64,000 nt of DNA, taken from assembly GCA_032718865.1 (NCBI GenBank), contig JALUTQ010000030.1:744001-808000 (forward strand), written 5' to 3'. The DNA is from Tilletia caries. Taxonomy: Eukaryota; Basidiomycota; Exobasidiomycetes; Tilletiales; Tilletiaceae. The notes under the pieces were generated by a model, which had not been told where the DNA came from, did no database searches, and saw only the letters and a list, made by a program, of their open reading frames with translations. Numbering within the stretch: position 1 is the first letter of the stretch; each line of letters begins with the position of its first letter. This document shows positions 55,033 to 64,000 of the stretch, in pieces. The position numbers were made by a program, and so were the translations under genes.

Positions 55033-57330
55033 ATGCGTACCCTCTTTATCAAGTCCGCCTCCATGGGCGCCGCGTTCGCGGATGAAGACCAGGTACTCTA
55101 CCTCCTCAGAGGCCTACAAGGCCACCTCGAGACGCCCCGTGCCACGATCCGAGGCTTTCAGAGCCAGGGACAGCCCTACTCCTTCAACCAGGCGCTCTCG
55201 TTCCTTGTCGCTTCGGAAGCCGCCGCCGCCCACGACCAGCCCAGTCGCCGCCTTCCCTTGTTGTCCCGCCCGGTCGCACACCTGGTCTCGGGAGGCACCG
55301 AGCCTAGGCGATTCCAGCTCTACCGAAACCCGCCGAACAAGACCTCCCCGGGCTACTTCAACGGCGAATGCTGCCACTGCCACAAGTGGGGCCACAAGTT
55401 CGACGACTGCATGCAGCGCAAGCGGGAGATCGACTCCGGTTCGGCTTCGGGTGAGCGAGCCAGCGCCAAGGTGGTCCAGGCCGAGGACACTGAGGAACCG
55501 GATCGTGGCAACCGGTCGGACGACGAAGGCGAGGTCTTCGAACTGATCGACGAGAAAGGCGAAGTCTATTTCGCCCGCCTCGCAGTTGGATCAGCCGGAG
55601 AAAACACCAGCGAGGCCAAGGTCGCTTTCGCTATGGTCGCCAAAGGCGCCCGAGCCGAGGTTATCGATCTGACCACGCCCGAACCAGAGCTTCCCCTGAA
55701 CCATCCGCTGAACATCAACTTCAGTGTCAACCCCTTGGCCTTCGAGACCATCGAGGAGATGGCGGAATTCCAAGAGGCCTGCATGCCGAGGAAGGCGGTC
55801 AAGTGGATCCTGGATTCAGGCGCCACACACCACATGACTAGCCAGCCCGACCTCCTTCCAGTTCGAGTCTGCGCACCCGATGGCGCCGTGGTTCACATTG
55901 CGGACGGAACAACAGCGGAGGTCACTCGCCGAGGAGCGTGCGTTGCCTGGCTGTTCGGGGACGGGGGCAGCGAAGCCACTGCCCTTCTCCGAACCGTTCT
56001 CGTTGTTCCCTCGTTCACCAACAATCTGCTCTCAGTCCAGCGACTGACCGAGGACGGGTGGGTCATCAAGTTCACCAGTCTCGGCGCCGAACTTCTCAGC
56101 CCGACCGGCGACAAGGTCCAGACCTTCACCGAGCCCGCAACCGGCGCTCCCTACGTGATGCTCATGAGCGAGCACTCTAGGGTCATTGATATCAAAGGGG
56201 TTAGCAGGCGCATCGGTCGGGGCCCGGCCAAGGCCACAGCTCGGGTCGCGACTGAAGGAGTGAAGAGACCCGGCTGGGCCGAGTTGGCCGACTTCTGGCA
56301 CAAGCGACTCGGGCATATGGGCCTCACTTCGCTCCTTACCCTCTCCAAGGATCCGGCTTTCGCACACAAAGACCGGCCTAGCCCCAAGGAGGTCGTCGAT
56401 TTTATAGCGGAAGGCCGAGTGTGCGATCCCTGCGTGGAGTCTAAGCAGCCGCTGCTCTCGTTCGGCGTCTCAGTCGTCAAACCAGAAGCAAAGATGGACG
56501 ACATTCACTTCGACCTCGCGGGACCATTCGAAGGAAACAAGGACTATAAGTACGCCATGCAAATCCTCGACGAATGGTCGCGCATGATCTGGACGCATCC
56601 TCTCCCCAACAAGGAGGCCTCCACAGTCGTTACCGTCTTCGAAGCCTGGGCCAAGCTCCTCGAGAACCTCGGACACGGCACCATCAAGCGCCTCCACTGC
56701 GATCACGGCGGGGAGTTCGAGAACCACCTCTTCGAAGAATGGGCACGCAAGAACGGCATCGCGTGGAACTGGTCAGCGCCCCACACCAGCGAGCAGAACG
56801 GCATGGTCGAGCGATACAATCGGACTGTCCAAGACCGCGCCCGCGCCATGCTCCGAGCAGCCCGCCTCAGCGATGCCTTCTGGCCTTACGCATTCCGGGC
56901 CGCATGCGACATCATCAACAAGTCGCCCGCGGCCGGCATCGGCAACGCCATCCCCCTCACCAAGTGGTCGTCGGACCCCATCAACTACGACGGCCTGCGC
57001 GTCTTCGGGTGCCTCTGCTGGGTGGTCAAGCCGATCAAGACTCGCAACAACAAGCTGACCACACGAGCAGTGCGAGGAACTTACCTCGGGCCAGCACCGG
57101 AACACAAGGCATACCTCGTCTTCACACCCGCCGAGCGCCCTCACCTCAGGATCAGCCGGCATGTCATCTTCGATGAATCGCGCACGTACGACGCTCGGTT
57201 CACACTCGACGACAAGCAGGTCCACACCGGCGAGGCGAGCGACATCACCGAGCTCTCCATCCCCAAGCGCGGCAAGAAGATGAGCGAGGTCCCCATCGAG
57301 CTCGACCCTGCACAGTGCACCCCACGACGC
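55033..57330 (+). pseudogene. Copia Gag end, protease and integrase
   Basis: The CCHC knuckle CCHCHKWGHKFDDC (about 55370) is followed by protease WILDSGATHHM (55804). The integrase zinc-binding part comes next (FWHKRLGHMGL with CDPCVESKQ). The core reads HFDLAGPFEG, LHCDHGGEFENH and SEQNGMVERYNR, giving the Asp-Asp-Glu triad that inserts the cDNA. After the C-terminal integrase part the frame is lost at about 57300-57330; the reading continues one frame over (MLDWNLEDGDEESELSIDN). A part of the original polyprotein, broken by small lesions. Confidence 0.88.
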
Positions 57331-59385
57331 ACCGATGCTCGACTGGAACCTCGAGGACGGCGACGAAGAGTCGGAGCTCTCCATCGACAACGCAGTCGTC
57401 ACGGAGCAACGACGAGGCGACGACGACGGAGACTGGCCCTCCTTGGACAGCCTGTTCGGCGGGGACGAAGGCCTGGAGGACCTCGCCACCGAGGAGTGGT
57501 CGGGCAGCCTCCACCGGGTCGATAACCCCACGTCCCTGCCTCCATCCGTCCACGGAGTTCGCAACTCCTTCCCCGAGCTCGACGACATAGGGAGTCCAAT
57601 GTCCCTCGATCAGATCGATCGTGCCTTCCAGGACATCCCTACCAAGGCGAGGATCGAGCCCACAGTCGGGGCCATCAGCCTCGGAGCAGCCCCACCTCGT
57701 CGCAGCTCTCGGCTTCAAGGCAGCTTCAAGGCAGCTTCAAGGCCCTGGCGTCGTACGCAAGCATCGCCACGCTGGCGCACGTCGACTTGGGACCCCTAGG
57801 CACGATCCGTGCCTTCGCAGCGCAAGCGTTTGGCGCGGCCATCCGCTCATCCGCGGACGGCGTGCAGATCGAGCCAAAGTCCCTCGCCGAGGCGAAGAGC
57901 CGCGAAGACTGGTCCAAATGAGAGGAGGGGATGAAGTCAGAGATCGACTCTCTCGACTCGATGAAGACCTGGGAGCTCACCGACCTTCCTCCCGGCCGCA
58001 AACCGGTAGGCTGCCGCTGGACCTACAAGCTCAAGTTGAATGCGGACGGGAACGCGACCCGATGGAAGGCCAGGCTCGTTGCACAGGGATTCAGCCAACG
58101 TGCTGGTGTAGATTACAGCGAGACCTTCGCCCCGGTCGCTAGGCTCACCACCGTGCGTCTCCTGGTCGCCCTCGCCATCTACCACGGACTCACCATCTGG
58201 TCCATGGATGTCGTGACCGCCTACCTCAACGGTAGCATCACCGAGGACATCTACATGACCCAGCCGCCGCATTTCGATGATGGTACGGGCCGCGTCTGCA
58301 AGCTGCAGCGCAGCCTCTACGGCCTGAAGCAATCTGGCCGCGAGTGGTACGCCGTCGTCGCAGCATGGCTCATTGAGCAGGGATTCGTCGCCGCCAAGTC
58401 TGAGCCCTGCGTGTTCACCAAGACCCAGGAGGACGGAGAGCACACGATCATTGTCCTCTACGTCGACGACGTGTTGATCGCATCCAAACGCGAACAGACG
58501 ATAGCGGGCATTCGGAAGGCATTCACCGAGCGCTTCAAGATGACGGACAATGGCGAGCTCGACCAGGTCCTCGGTCTCAAGATCACCATGAACCACGACA
58601 CCGGGATCGCCACCATCAGTCAGACGGCATACATCGATGGCATGTTGCGGCGTTTCGGGTTGGAGGAGGCGAACCCCGTCGACACTCCGATGACTGTCGC
58701 CCTGCAGGGGATCGGACCGCGAACCGAAGGACAAGCTCCTGCCACCATGGTGGCCGAGTTTGCATCCATCATCGGCAGCGCGATGTGGGCCGGGATGGGG
58801 ACGAGGCCGGACATCATCTACGCTGTCTGCCGCCTCGGACGCTTCATGGCCAATCCCCGGGAGGAACATCTTGCCGGCGCCAAGCGCATCCTGCGTTACC
58901 TCAAGGGGACGAGCACTATCGGCCTAGTCTATACCGCCGAGCGACTCGTACAGCTCGAGGGATTTACAGACGCAGATCACGCCAAGGACCCCTCGACGCG
59001 TCGTTCCGTCTCCGGGTATGCCTTCTTCGTTCACGGAAACCTGGTCTCCTGGCGCTCCAGGCTCCAAGCCACCGTCGCCATCTCCAGCACGGAGTCGGAG
59101 TACATGGCGATGTTGGAGGCCTCGCGGGAAGCAAAGTGGCTTCGCATCCTCACCACCGAGCTTGATCTTGCCCCTCGCCGAGCCACGGACATCTACACCG
59201 ATAGCTCGGGCGCCTACTCCCTCGCTCGCAACCCCGAAGGACACAACAGGCTCAAGCACATCGACACCCACTACCACTTCGTCCGAGAGCTTGTCGTCAG
59301 TCAGCAAGTCAGTATCACCCAGATCGGTACCGACGACAACGCGGCCGACGTCTTCACCAAGGTTACCGGCATCGACTGTAAGGAT
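57331..59385 (+). pseudogene. Copia reverse transcriptase and RNase H
   Basis: An acidic linker (57335-57720) loses frame again near the repeat GGCAGCTTCAA at about 57716-57740. The reverse transcriptase begins upstream of 57931. A TGG-to-TGA change at 57919-57921 removes the conserved Trp before EEGMKSEIDSLDSMKTWEL. Then come CRWTYKLKLNADGN, SMDVVTAYLNG, SLYGLKQSGREWY and YVDDVLIAS. RNase H shows FTDADHAKDP and STESEYMAML with YTDSSGAYSLARN. The family end (ADVFTK) is reached near 59366, after which foreign DNA follows. The last codons of pol are at 61555-61641. Confidence 0.88.
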
Positions 59386-60515
59386 TATGGTCGAGTGTGC
59401 TGATCACTCGCAGCCACTCTTCCATATCCTACAGTTATACAAGATTACTACTTCTCACATATCCTATTAGTCTCCCTCAATGTTCATATTAGTGTGGGCA
59501 TCAATGCTGAATTGTTGTTGCGCCTTCACTTAGTGAATAGTGGGTTTGAGCATGGTGGTGTATGATGACCAACTGGTTATTGTTTCCAACTTATGACTGC
59601 ATAGTCTAGTTGGTATTATGGTTGACTAAAATTTGTGTCGACAAAAGGTCGTGTGTTCGAATCCTTTTGTCGGAGACTTTTTTGGTTATCAATTCTTTTT
59701 GCCTCACGTTTATTTCCTCACTCAACACCCACTAGCCGCTATTTCCGGCGACGCGCGTCGAGCGTCTGTGCACCACCCGCACGTAACCTGCAGGGCGCAA
59801 TGCCGCAATCACCGTTTCATCTTCTTTCACTAACTTGCCCTTATCTCTGTCTCTCTCCCCCGCGCACCACCCGCACGGTAGCCGTAGGGCGCAATCACCA
59901 TTCACCGCTTCATCCTCTCTCACTCTCTTTCTGCCCACTCTGTCTCTCTCTCTCTCCCCCTTCGGCCCTCCCCCTTTTTCCTCTATCGACACTCGCTCTG
60001 CCTGTCCCCCCTTTTTACTATCGAGCATCGACTACCCCCGTTCCTAAGTCACTCCTTTTTGACTGTGTCTGTACTTAAATAAGGTTGTGCCGACAGAGTG
60101 ACTGGCGCAGTGGCACCACACAGTGTGCTGCGCACTGCTGCGCATTACTGCGCATTGCTGCGCACCAGGGAAGCCTGAAAGGTATAAAAGGAGCGCCCCT
60201 CTCGCCCTTTCCTCCCTTTCTGTCCCCCCAGCTCTATACTTTCACACACCTTGACACCTAACTTGGCAATCACATAACATTGCAGAGTTAAGTCAAACGT
60301 GTGAAGTCTGAGTCTCATTAAGTTTCAACAAATAGTCTCATACACTTTATTACCTTTTATACACCACACCTCCTGTAGGACTACTAACATCTAGATCAGT
60401 GATCAACCCAGTAGACATAGGCCAAAGTTCTAGCAGCGTGTCACTTCTGTCTCCATACAACGAGCGGTACTACACGTGGACTGTCCAACACCGAATCTAC
60501 TAGGTCGATTGCTCT
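59386..60515. mobile_element. Unclassified insertion in the end of copia pol
   Basis: Pol reads to ADVFTK on the left and resumes as VGKPYIDRLHDSMLQLGL on the right, so this DNA was inserted. The borders are roughly TCGACTG (left) and TCGATTG (right), a possible imperfect target duplication. Inside are RNA polymerase III-type boxes (59602-59663) and a TATAAAA at about 60182 preceded by CTGCGCA repeats. It may be a tRNA-derived SINE plus an LTR-like piece. I cannot classify it. Confidence 0.45.
59602..59664 (+). ncRNA. tRNA-like Pol III promoter boxes (SINE head or tRNA relic)
   Basis: TAGTCTAGTTGG (59602-59613) fits an A box and GTGTTCGAATCC (59653-59664) a B box, 40 bp apart. AAAAGG and CCTTTT pair as a T stem around GTGTTCGAA. 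The anticodon arm is not a normal 5+7 hairpin, so this is not an intact tRNA gene. A T6 run at 59679-59684 could end transcription. Confidence 0.5.
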
Positions 60516-60523
60516 CTTGTAGT

Positions 60524-61554
60524 CAAGGCTCGGACAGTTACTTACAGTTGTCCATTTTGGGTATACAGTACAGTACAGTTACAGTTATAACTTACCGCCA
60601 GCGCCTACAGCACAGTTACAGTTACAATTAAGTTACTTTAAGTTACTACAGTTACTGTATTTTTTTCGTCGCGCACGGACCTCTTACCTCAGTTTAAGTC
60701 ACTGTTTAAGTCACTGTAGCAGTAACTAACAGTTACTGTACACAAGGTCTCAAAGTAACTGTAACTTAAAAACTTTTTAAGTCACATAACTGTAACTTAA
60801 AAAGTATTTTAAGTCACAGTTTTGCCCTTCAAAATTGTCACCTAACTATGAGCCAGCGCCGCGCGTGTCGACAGGGAGAGAGTCTGGATCCATCGATCCG
60901 ACGGAGAGCCGGATTCGGCGAAGGTGCTTGTGTCCCCGGGCTGCCTCCCCAAACAGTTTTGCTGCCACTGTTCCGAAATCGTACTCTGGTGGTGGCCACC
61001 CACGACGCAGGCCTTCTCGTCGCAGCAGGGTTACGTCGGTGGGATCTAACTCGGTGAAGACGTGTTGTGAAAGTAAGTCAAAGCTGCTGGTCGACATGGC
61101 GAAGGAAGAACATTGAGCTGTGAATGATGATGGTCGTCTGTACATAGTGCTGTCGAGTGTTTACATACCCAAGTCCCAACGACGCCGCGTATTCCGATTT
61201 CCGGGTAAATGTTTTCGCCAAGGAAAAGAGATTTGACTTAAGTAGGTGTGAAGTAACTGTAAGTAACTGTACGCGGCTGTCAGTGGCTGTAAGTGCTTTC
61301 TCAAACTGAAAGTGGCTGCCAGTAGTTTTTTCAACTTAAACAGTGATGTATAGTCATAGTAAGTTTGAACAGTTTGGGGCCCGAATAAATTCCAACTTAA
61401 TCAACTGTTAAGTTGACTGTACCCGGGCCCTACAGTTACAGTCAACTTAATTTTTCTTCCGGCTCCGCCGCCTACAGTACAGTTACAGTTATGACTTATT
61501 AAGTCAACTTACCTACAGTTACAGTGGGCACAGTTATACAGTCGCCGGGCCTTG
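60524..61554. mobile_element. Non-autonomous hAT element (1031 bp), CAGTTACAGTTA family
   Basis: The ends CAAGGCTCGGACAGTTAC and GTCGCCGGGCCTTG are inverted repeats with two mismatches. The target duplication CTTGTAGT is exact (60516-60523 and 61555-61562). Subterminal words are CAGTTACAGTTA and AAGTAACTGTAAG. Nested in the copia element. Confidence 0.93.
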
Positions 61555-61641
61555 CTTGTAGTTGGGAAACCTTACATCGACCGTCTACACGACAGCATGC
61601 TGCAGCTCGGACTCGGTGACAATCGTCGGGCGGATGCTTAG
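61555..61641 (+). pseudogene. Last codons of copia pol, displaced
   Basis: VGKPYIDRLHDSMLQLGLGD then TAG at 61639-61641. This is the usual end of copia pol (after the FTK segment), cut off from the rest at 59385 by two insertions. Confidence 0.75.
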
Positions 61642-61708
61642 GGCTACGGAGGGCACCAACAGCAGGGGGAGTAACGGTCGCATCAGCGGTGATCCGTTCA
61701 AGGGGGAG

Positions 61709-62130
61709 TGTTGTGTATGAGCCGGGCCACCGCGGATCCGGACCGGATTTAGACCTCAGCCCCACAGCGCCACCGCTACCTCGACTTCCCTTTCTCCTCC
61801 TGGACGCTATCGACCACTAAGCATACTACTTCCACCTTTCCTCCCTCTCGCATTCCTTTCTCCCACTCCCAATTCCTTTCTCTCGCCCTCTTATCTTTCC
61901 CAGGCTAGAGCGACACAAGGCCCACGATACTTCCCAGTGATACACGCAAGCAGAGAGGTATACCTATATATACGTTCACCATGTATCCCCATCCATATCC
62001 CTCTTCTCCTTGCCGTCAATTCATCACTCAAGTTCAACGTCTAGGATATCTTCCAGATTGTGAGCAGCAGAGGTGGAGACGGGAAACCGATCCAATACGG
62101 TTGTCAGAAGCCGTACAGCAAAATCTGACA
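61709..62130 (+). repeat. 3' LTR of copia element
   Basis: 422 bp; differs from the 5' LTR at about four sites near its end (for example CTTTCAG against CTTCCAG, and CCAACACGG against CCAATACGG). Confidence 0.96.
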
Positions 62131-62663
62131 GAACCAAGGGATTGGGCAACATGTCGCCCGAACAGATGTTTGTGCTGGGTTAGTACAACGGTGACACAAG
62201 TGACAAGATACTGTGCAGAATCCTCAGAACCATACTCACGTAGACCTTATTTTGGGAATGTCGACCGGGGCCTGGAGCGCGGCGCGATGTGGACACGATG
62301 TCGGCCTGCTGGATGAGGCGGAGAGGCAAGCTATGCGCGAGGCGAGGCAGCACGGGATGGCGTGGGAGGATTATGGTGCCGAGGGGGATATCCAAGCCAA
62401 CAGCAACAGCCAGCAGCCACACGTTCAGGTGGACAAAATCAGCGAACGTGTTCCACCTGTTCTCAACGACGCAGCCACTCACCAGTATCTGCGACAGCTA
62501 CTGCCTGATCCTCCCTTCCCTCCACCTTCCGACTTTGGCCTGTCCGTCTACGTGTCTGTATTGGAGGCCATAGACGAGATCCTTTAGACGCGTCAAGAAT
62601 CTGCTTTAAGGTCTTGAATACATGGCATTGGACAACTCGCGTATATGTAGACGCAAAAAGGAC

Positions 62664-63376
62664 TCAGGCGTTCGTTCGAGCGCGAGTGCGCCGTGAGGAT
62701 GACCTCGTAGTGCTAGACGGATCCTCAGTGACTGCCGAAGGTGATCCTGGGTGGTTCTTGCGACGACTCGATCCGGACGCCTTGAGCTTGATGTTGTCTT
62801 CAGGATCAGGACCGGGAGCTGACACCCTAGCCTTCTCACGACAGTCCCCACAGAACCAGTCGCCATTGATTTGGCCTTCGACGTCTGCACAGGATTTGTG
62901 TCTCCAGACCTCGCAGCCGCCCTCGCATCCAATCATCTGCTCGCTGTTATGGAATGGAAGGGAGGTGGAAGAGACAAAGGCACGATCAGATTCTACATCA
63001 CTGGAGGGCAATAGACAACAGTCAACAGACTCTGTGATCAAACTCACATCTTCAAAGTCGTCCGATTCACCGCAAAGGCAAGATCCTGTGAGGTCAGGCT
63101 CGAATGCAGGTCCTGGTGTTGAGTCGAACAGGTCGTCAACATCCAAGTCGACGCTGGTAGAGTCAGGGTCCTCCTTGACGACAAAGTCGGGCGCCTCTGA
63201 GCTGTCGGCGGGAAACTGCGCAAAAGAAGATAGTCAAGACGTCAGTCAAGCATGTTCAACGATCGTCTAATCAAAGTCTGGGTTCTTCACCAAGGACTGG
63301 TGTGGGTCCTCATAACAGCTGTCCTCGTGAGCATCGAAGACATCAACGCTGATGGGCTTCTCGCAGAACCTGCACG
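62664..63376 (-). CDS. C2HC zinc-finger and PHD-finger protein gene 2, N-terminus cut off
   Basis: Reading down from 63376, a C2HC finger CRFCEKPISVDVFDAHEDSC (C-x2-C-x11-H-x3-C) is followed by an intron (GTGAAG...GCGCAG, about 63219-63293). An acidic linker (FPADSSEAPDFVVKEDPDS) leads to a PHD finger: CLCGESDD, then MIGCEGGCEVWRHKSC, then DWFCGDC. A basic Ser/Arg-rich tail ends near 62664. The finger order is the same as in the gene at 26962-28980. The hAT-type end at 63377 abuts the C2HC finger, so the upstream coiled-coil exons seen in gene 1 are missing or lie outside the window. Convergent with integrase gene 2, 78 bp between stops. Likely chromatin or DNA binding (inference). Confidence 0.62.
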
Positions 63377-64000
63377 CAGTGGTCGGCATGGGTGTGGATG
63401 ACCGGTGGATGTGGATGTCATATCATCCGACCAATCGGATGTGGATGTGGATGAGGCGGCCGATTTTGGTTTCAGCTCGGATGTGGATGAGGCGGATGAG
63501 ATACATCCGGATGTCTTCCGAATCCGACCCTCATCCGACCGTCATCAGCCGATGCATGGATGACATCCGGCTGAAGTACGTGAAAGCCAATTTTTCCGCC
63601 ATTAAACTGATTCTTGATTTTTGAAATTGCATATTTTGGTGTCATCGGCTTAGATCCCGGTCAGATCGGATGATTGTCTGCTCTTGGTTAGAATGATCAT
63701 CGGTCCATCACCTGATCTCATCCATGCGCAGTGTTTCGACATACTACATACTGTATCCTGTCGCAGTATACTGTTGCAGTACTACTTTTTGCAAAAACAT
63801 ACTGTATCCTGTCGGAAAATCTGGGCGGTTTCAAAAAAGGTAATGTATCCTGTTTGGATCCTCCGGCGCGGTCCTGCAGTATACTGCAGTATGTAAAAAG
63901 GAGCGCGATGCCGTAAACCTCCTTTTTGTATGCTGCAGCATACTTGAAGGATACTGGCTCGAGCTAATGCAGTATACTGGAACTATCCTGCAGTATCTTT
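63377..64000. mobile_element. hAT-like element, GGATGTGGATG family, runs off the window
   Basis: Left end CAGTGGTCGGCATGGGTG resembles CAGAGGTCGGCATGG of the element at 15723. The first 170 bp are made of CGGATGTGGATG/CATCCG words. The right end is not reached; the sequence is interrupted at 63729 by another element. Confidence 0.7.
63729..64000. mobile_element. hAT-like element, CAGTATACTG family, runs off the window
   Basis: Starts CAGTGTTTCGACATACTACA, close to the end CAGTGTTGAACATACTAT at 23473, and is filled with the self-complementary words GCAGTATACTG and ACTGTATCCTG. Inserted into the element that starts at 63377. Confidence 0.7.

Larger units (their letters stand above)
53393..62130 (+). 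mobile_element. Ty1/copia LTR retrotransposon (8.7 kb) with internal insertions
   Basis: Two 422-bp LTRs (TGTTGTGTATGAG...AAATCTGACA) differ at about four positions. The target duplication GAACC is exact (53388-53392 and 62131-62135). A polypurine tract AAGGGGGAG (61700-61708) precedes the 3' LTR. The length exceeds a typical copia because about 2.1 kb of inserted DNA, including a hAT element, splits the end of pol. Confidence 0.96.
51856..62586 (+). pseudogene. DDE integrase (IS3EU/Ginger-like) gene 2, split by the copia element
   Basis: ATG 51856 (MVEPAQYLNSSQVANLR) opens an N-terminal domain with a helix-turn-helix, RDGDCAIFLGCSERTIRRRR. An intron starts at 52370. The second part reads MMHSYSVGERGTTGALKATG and then the core HMDGHHKLIR, VRGDHGGEN and STHNQRIERLWVDV, giving the Asp-Asp-Glu set. 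At 53392 the copia element interrupts; the reading resumes after 62135 (GNMSPEQMFVLG). After a further intron it ends in a Pro-rich C-terminus at TAG 62584-62586. TGG has become TGA at 52846-52848, just before the first catalytic Asp, and an upstream stop lies near the second exon start. Gene 1 has TGG at this site. It faces the PHD gene at 62664. Confidence 0.82.

Noticed and set aside
57937..58869. 310-codon minus-strand frame in the copia element
   Set aside because: It lies opposite the copia reverse transcriptase; composition reflects the antisense of that gene.
59602..59684. Functional tRNA gene
   Set aside because: A and B boxes are present, but the anticodon arm and acceptor stem do not form a normal tRNA.
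62990..63060. Extra intron in PHD gene 2 inside the finger
   Set aside because: A GTGAGT-like donor exists, but removing the 47-nt interval to the nearest good acceptor breaks the frame, and the region is open without it.

Overview
The window looks like nuclear DNA of a fungus, most likely a basidiomycete. Coding exons are split by short introns (about 50-100 nt, GTGAGT-type donors). The integrase, DIRS-like reverse transcriptase and hAT families seen here are common in that phylum, and the DNA is packed with mobile elements. I cannot name the species. Almost every recognisable gene belongs to, or is broken by, a mobile element, so this reads as an accessory, transposon-rich compartment and not a core-gene region.

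Layout. 1-14452: an 8.1-kb direct tandem duplication. The first copy (1-6330) is cut by the window edge; the second unit is 6331-14452. It carries a truncated AAA+ ATPase, a degraded acidic hypothetical gene and a hAT relic at the junction. 14453-24150: mostly small non-autonomous hAT-like elements (six with recognisable ends), a minus-strand hypothetical ORF and a DIRS-like reverse transcriptase fragment. 24429-28980: an integrase pseudogene facing a zinc-finger/PHD gene. 29779-38462: a nest of hAT elements, including a 4.2-kb autonomous one with its transposase, followed by an orphan retrotransposon gag. 38471-40120: repeats. 40121-47043: a complete Ty3/gypsy element with 318-bp LTRs and a GCCCC target duplication. 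47044-51855: relics, a citrate-synthase-like fragment and a 182-bp satellite array. 51856-63376: a second integrase/PHD pair, with a complete Ty1/copia element (53393-62130, 422-bp LTRs, GAACC duplication) inserted in the integrase. 63377-64000: two more hAT-type ends, one inside the other.

How the parts relate. Ten elements have exact target-site duplications (eight hAT-type of 8 bp, two LTR-type of 5 bp), so the order of insertion can be read directly. The most interesting signal is the twice-repeated convergent pair of a DDE integrase gene and a C2HC-plus-PHD-finger gene, with stop codons 50-80 bp apart in both cases. It looks like a two-gene mobile system. The second notable signal is that each hAT family appears to be built from its own short, largely self-complementary word repeated across the element.
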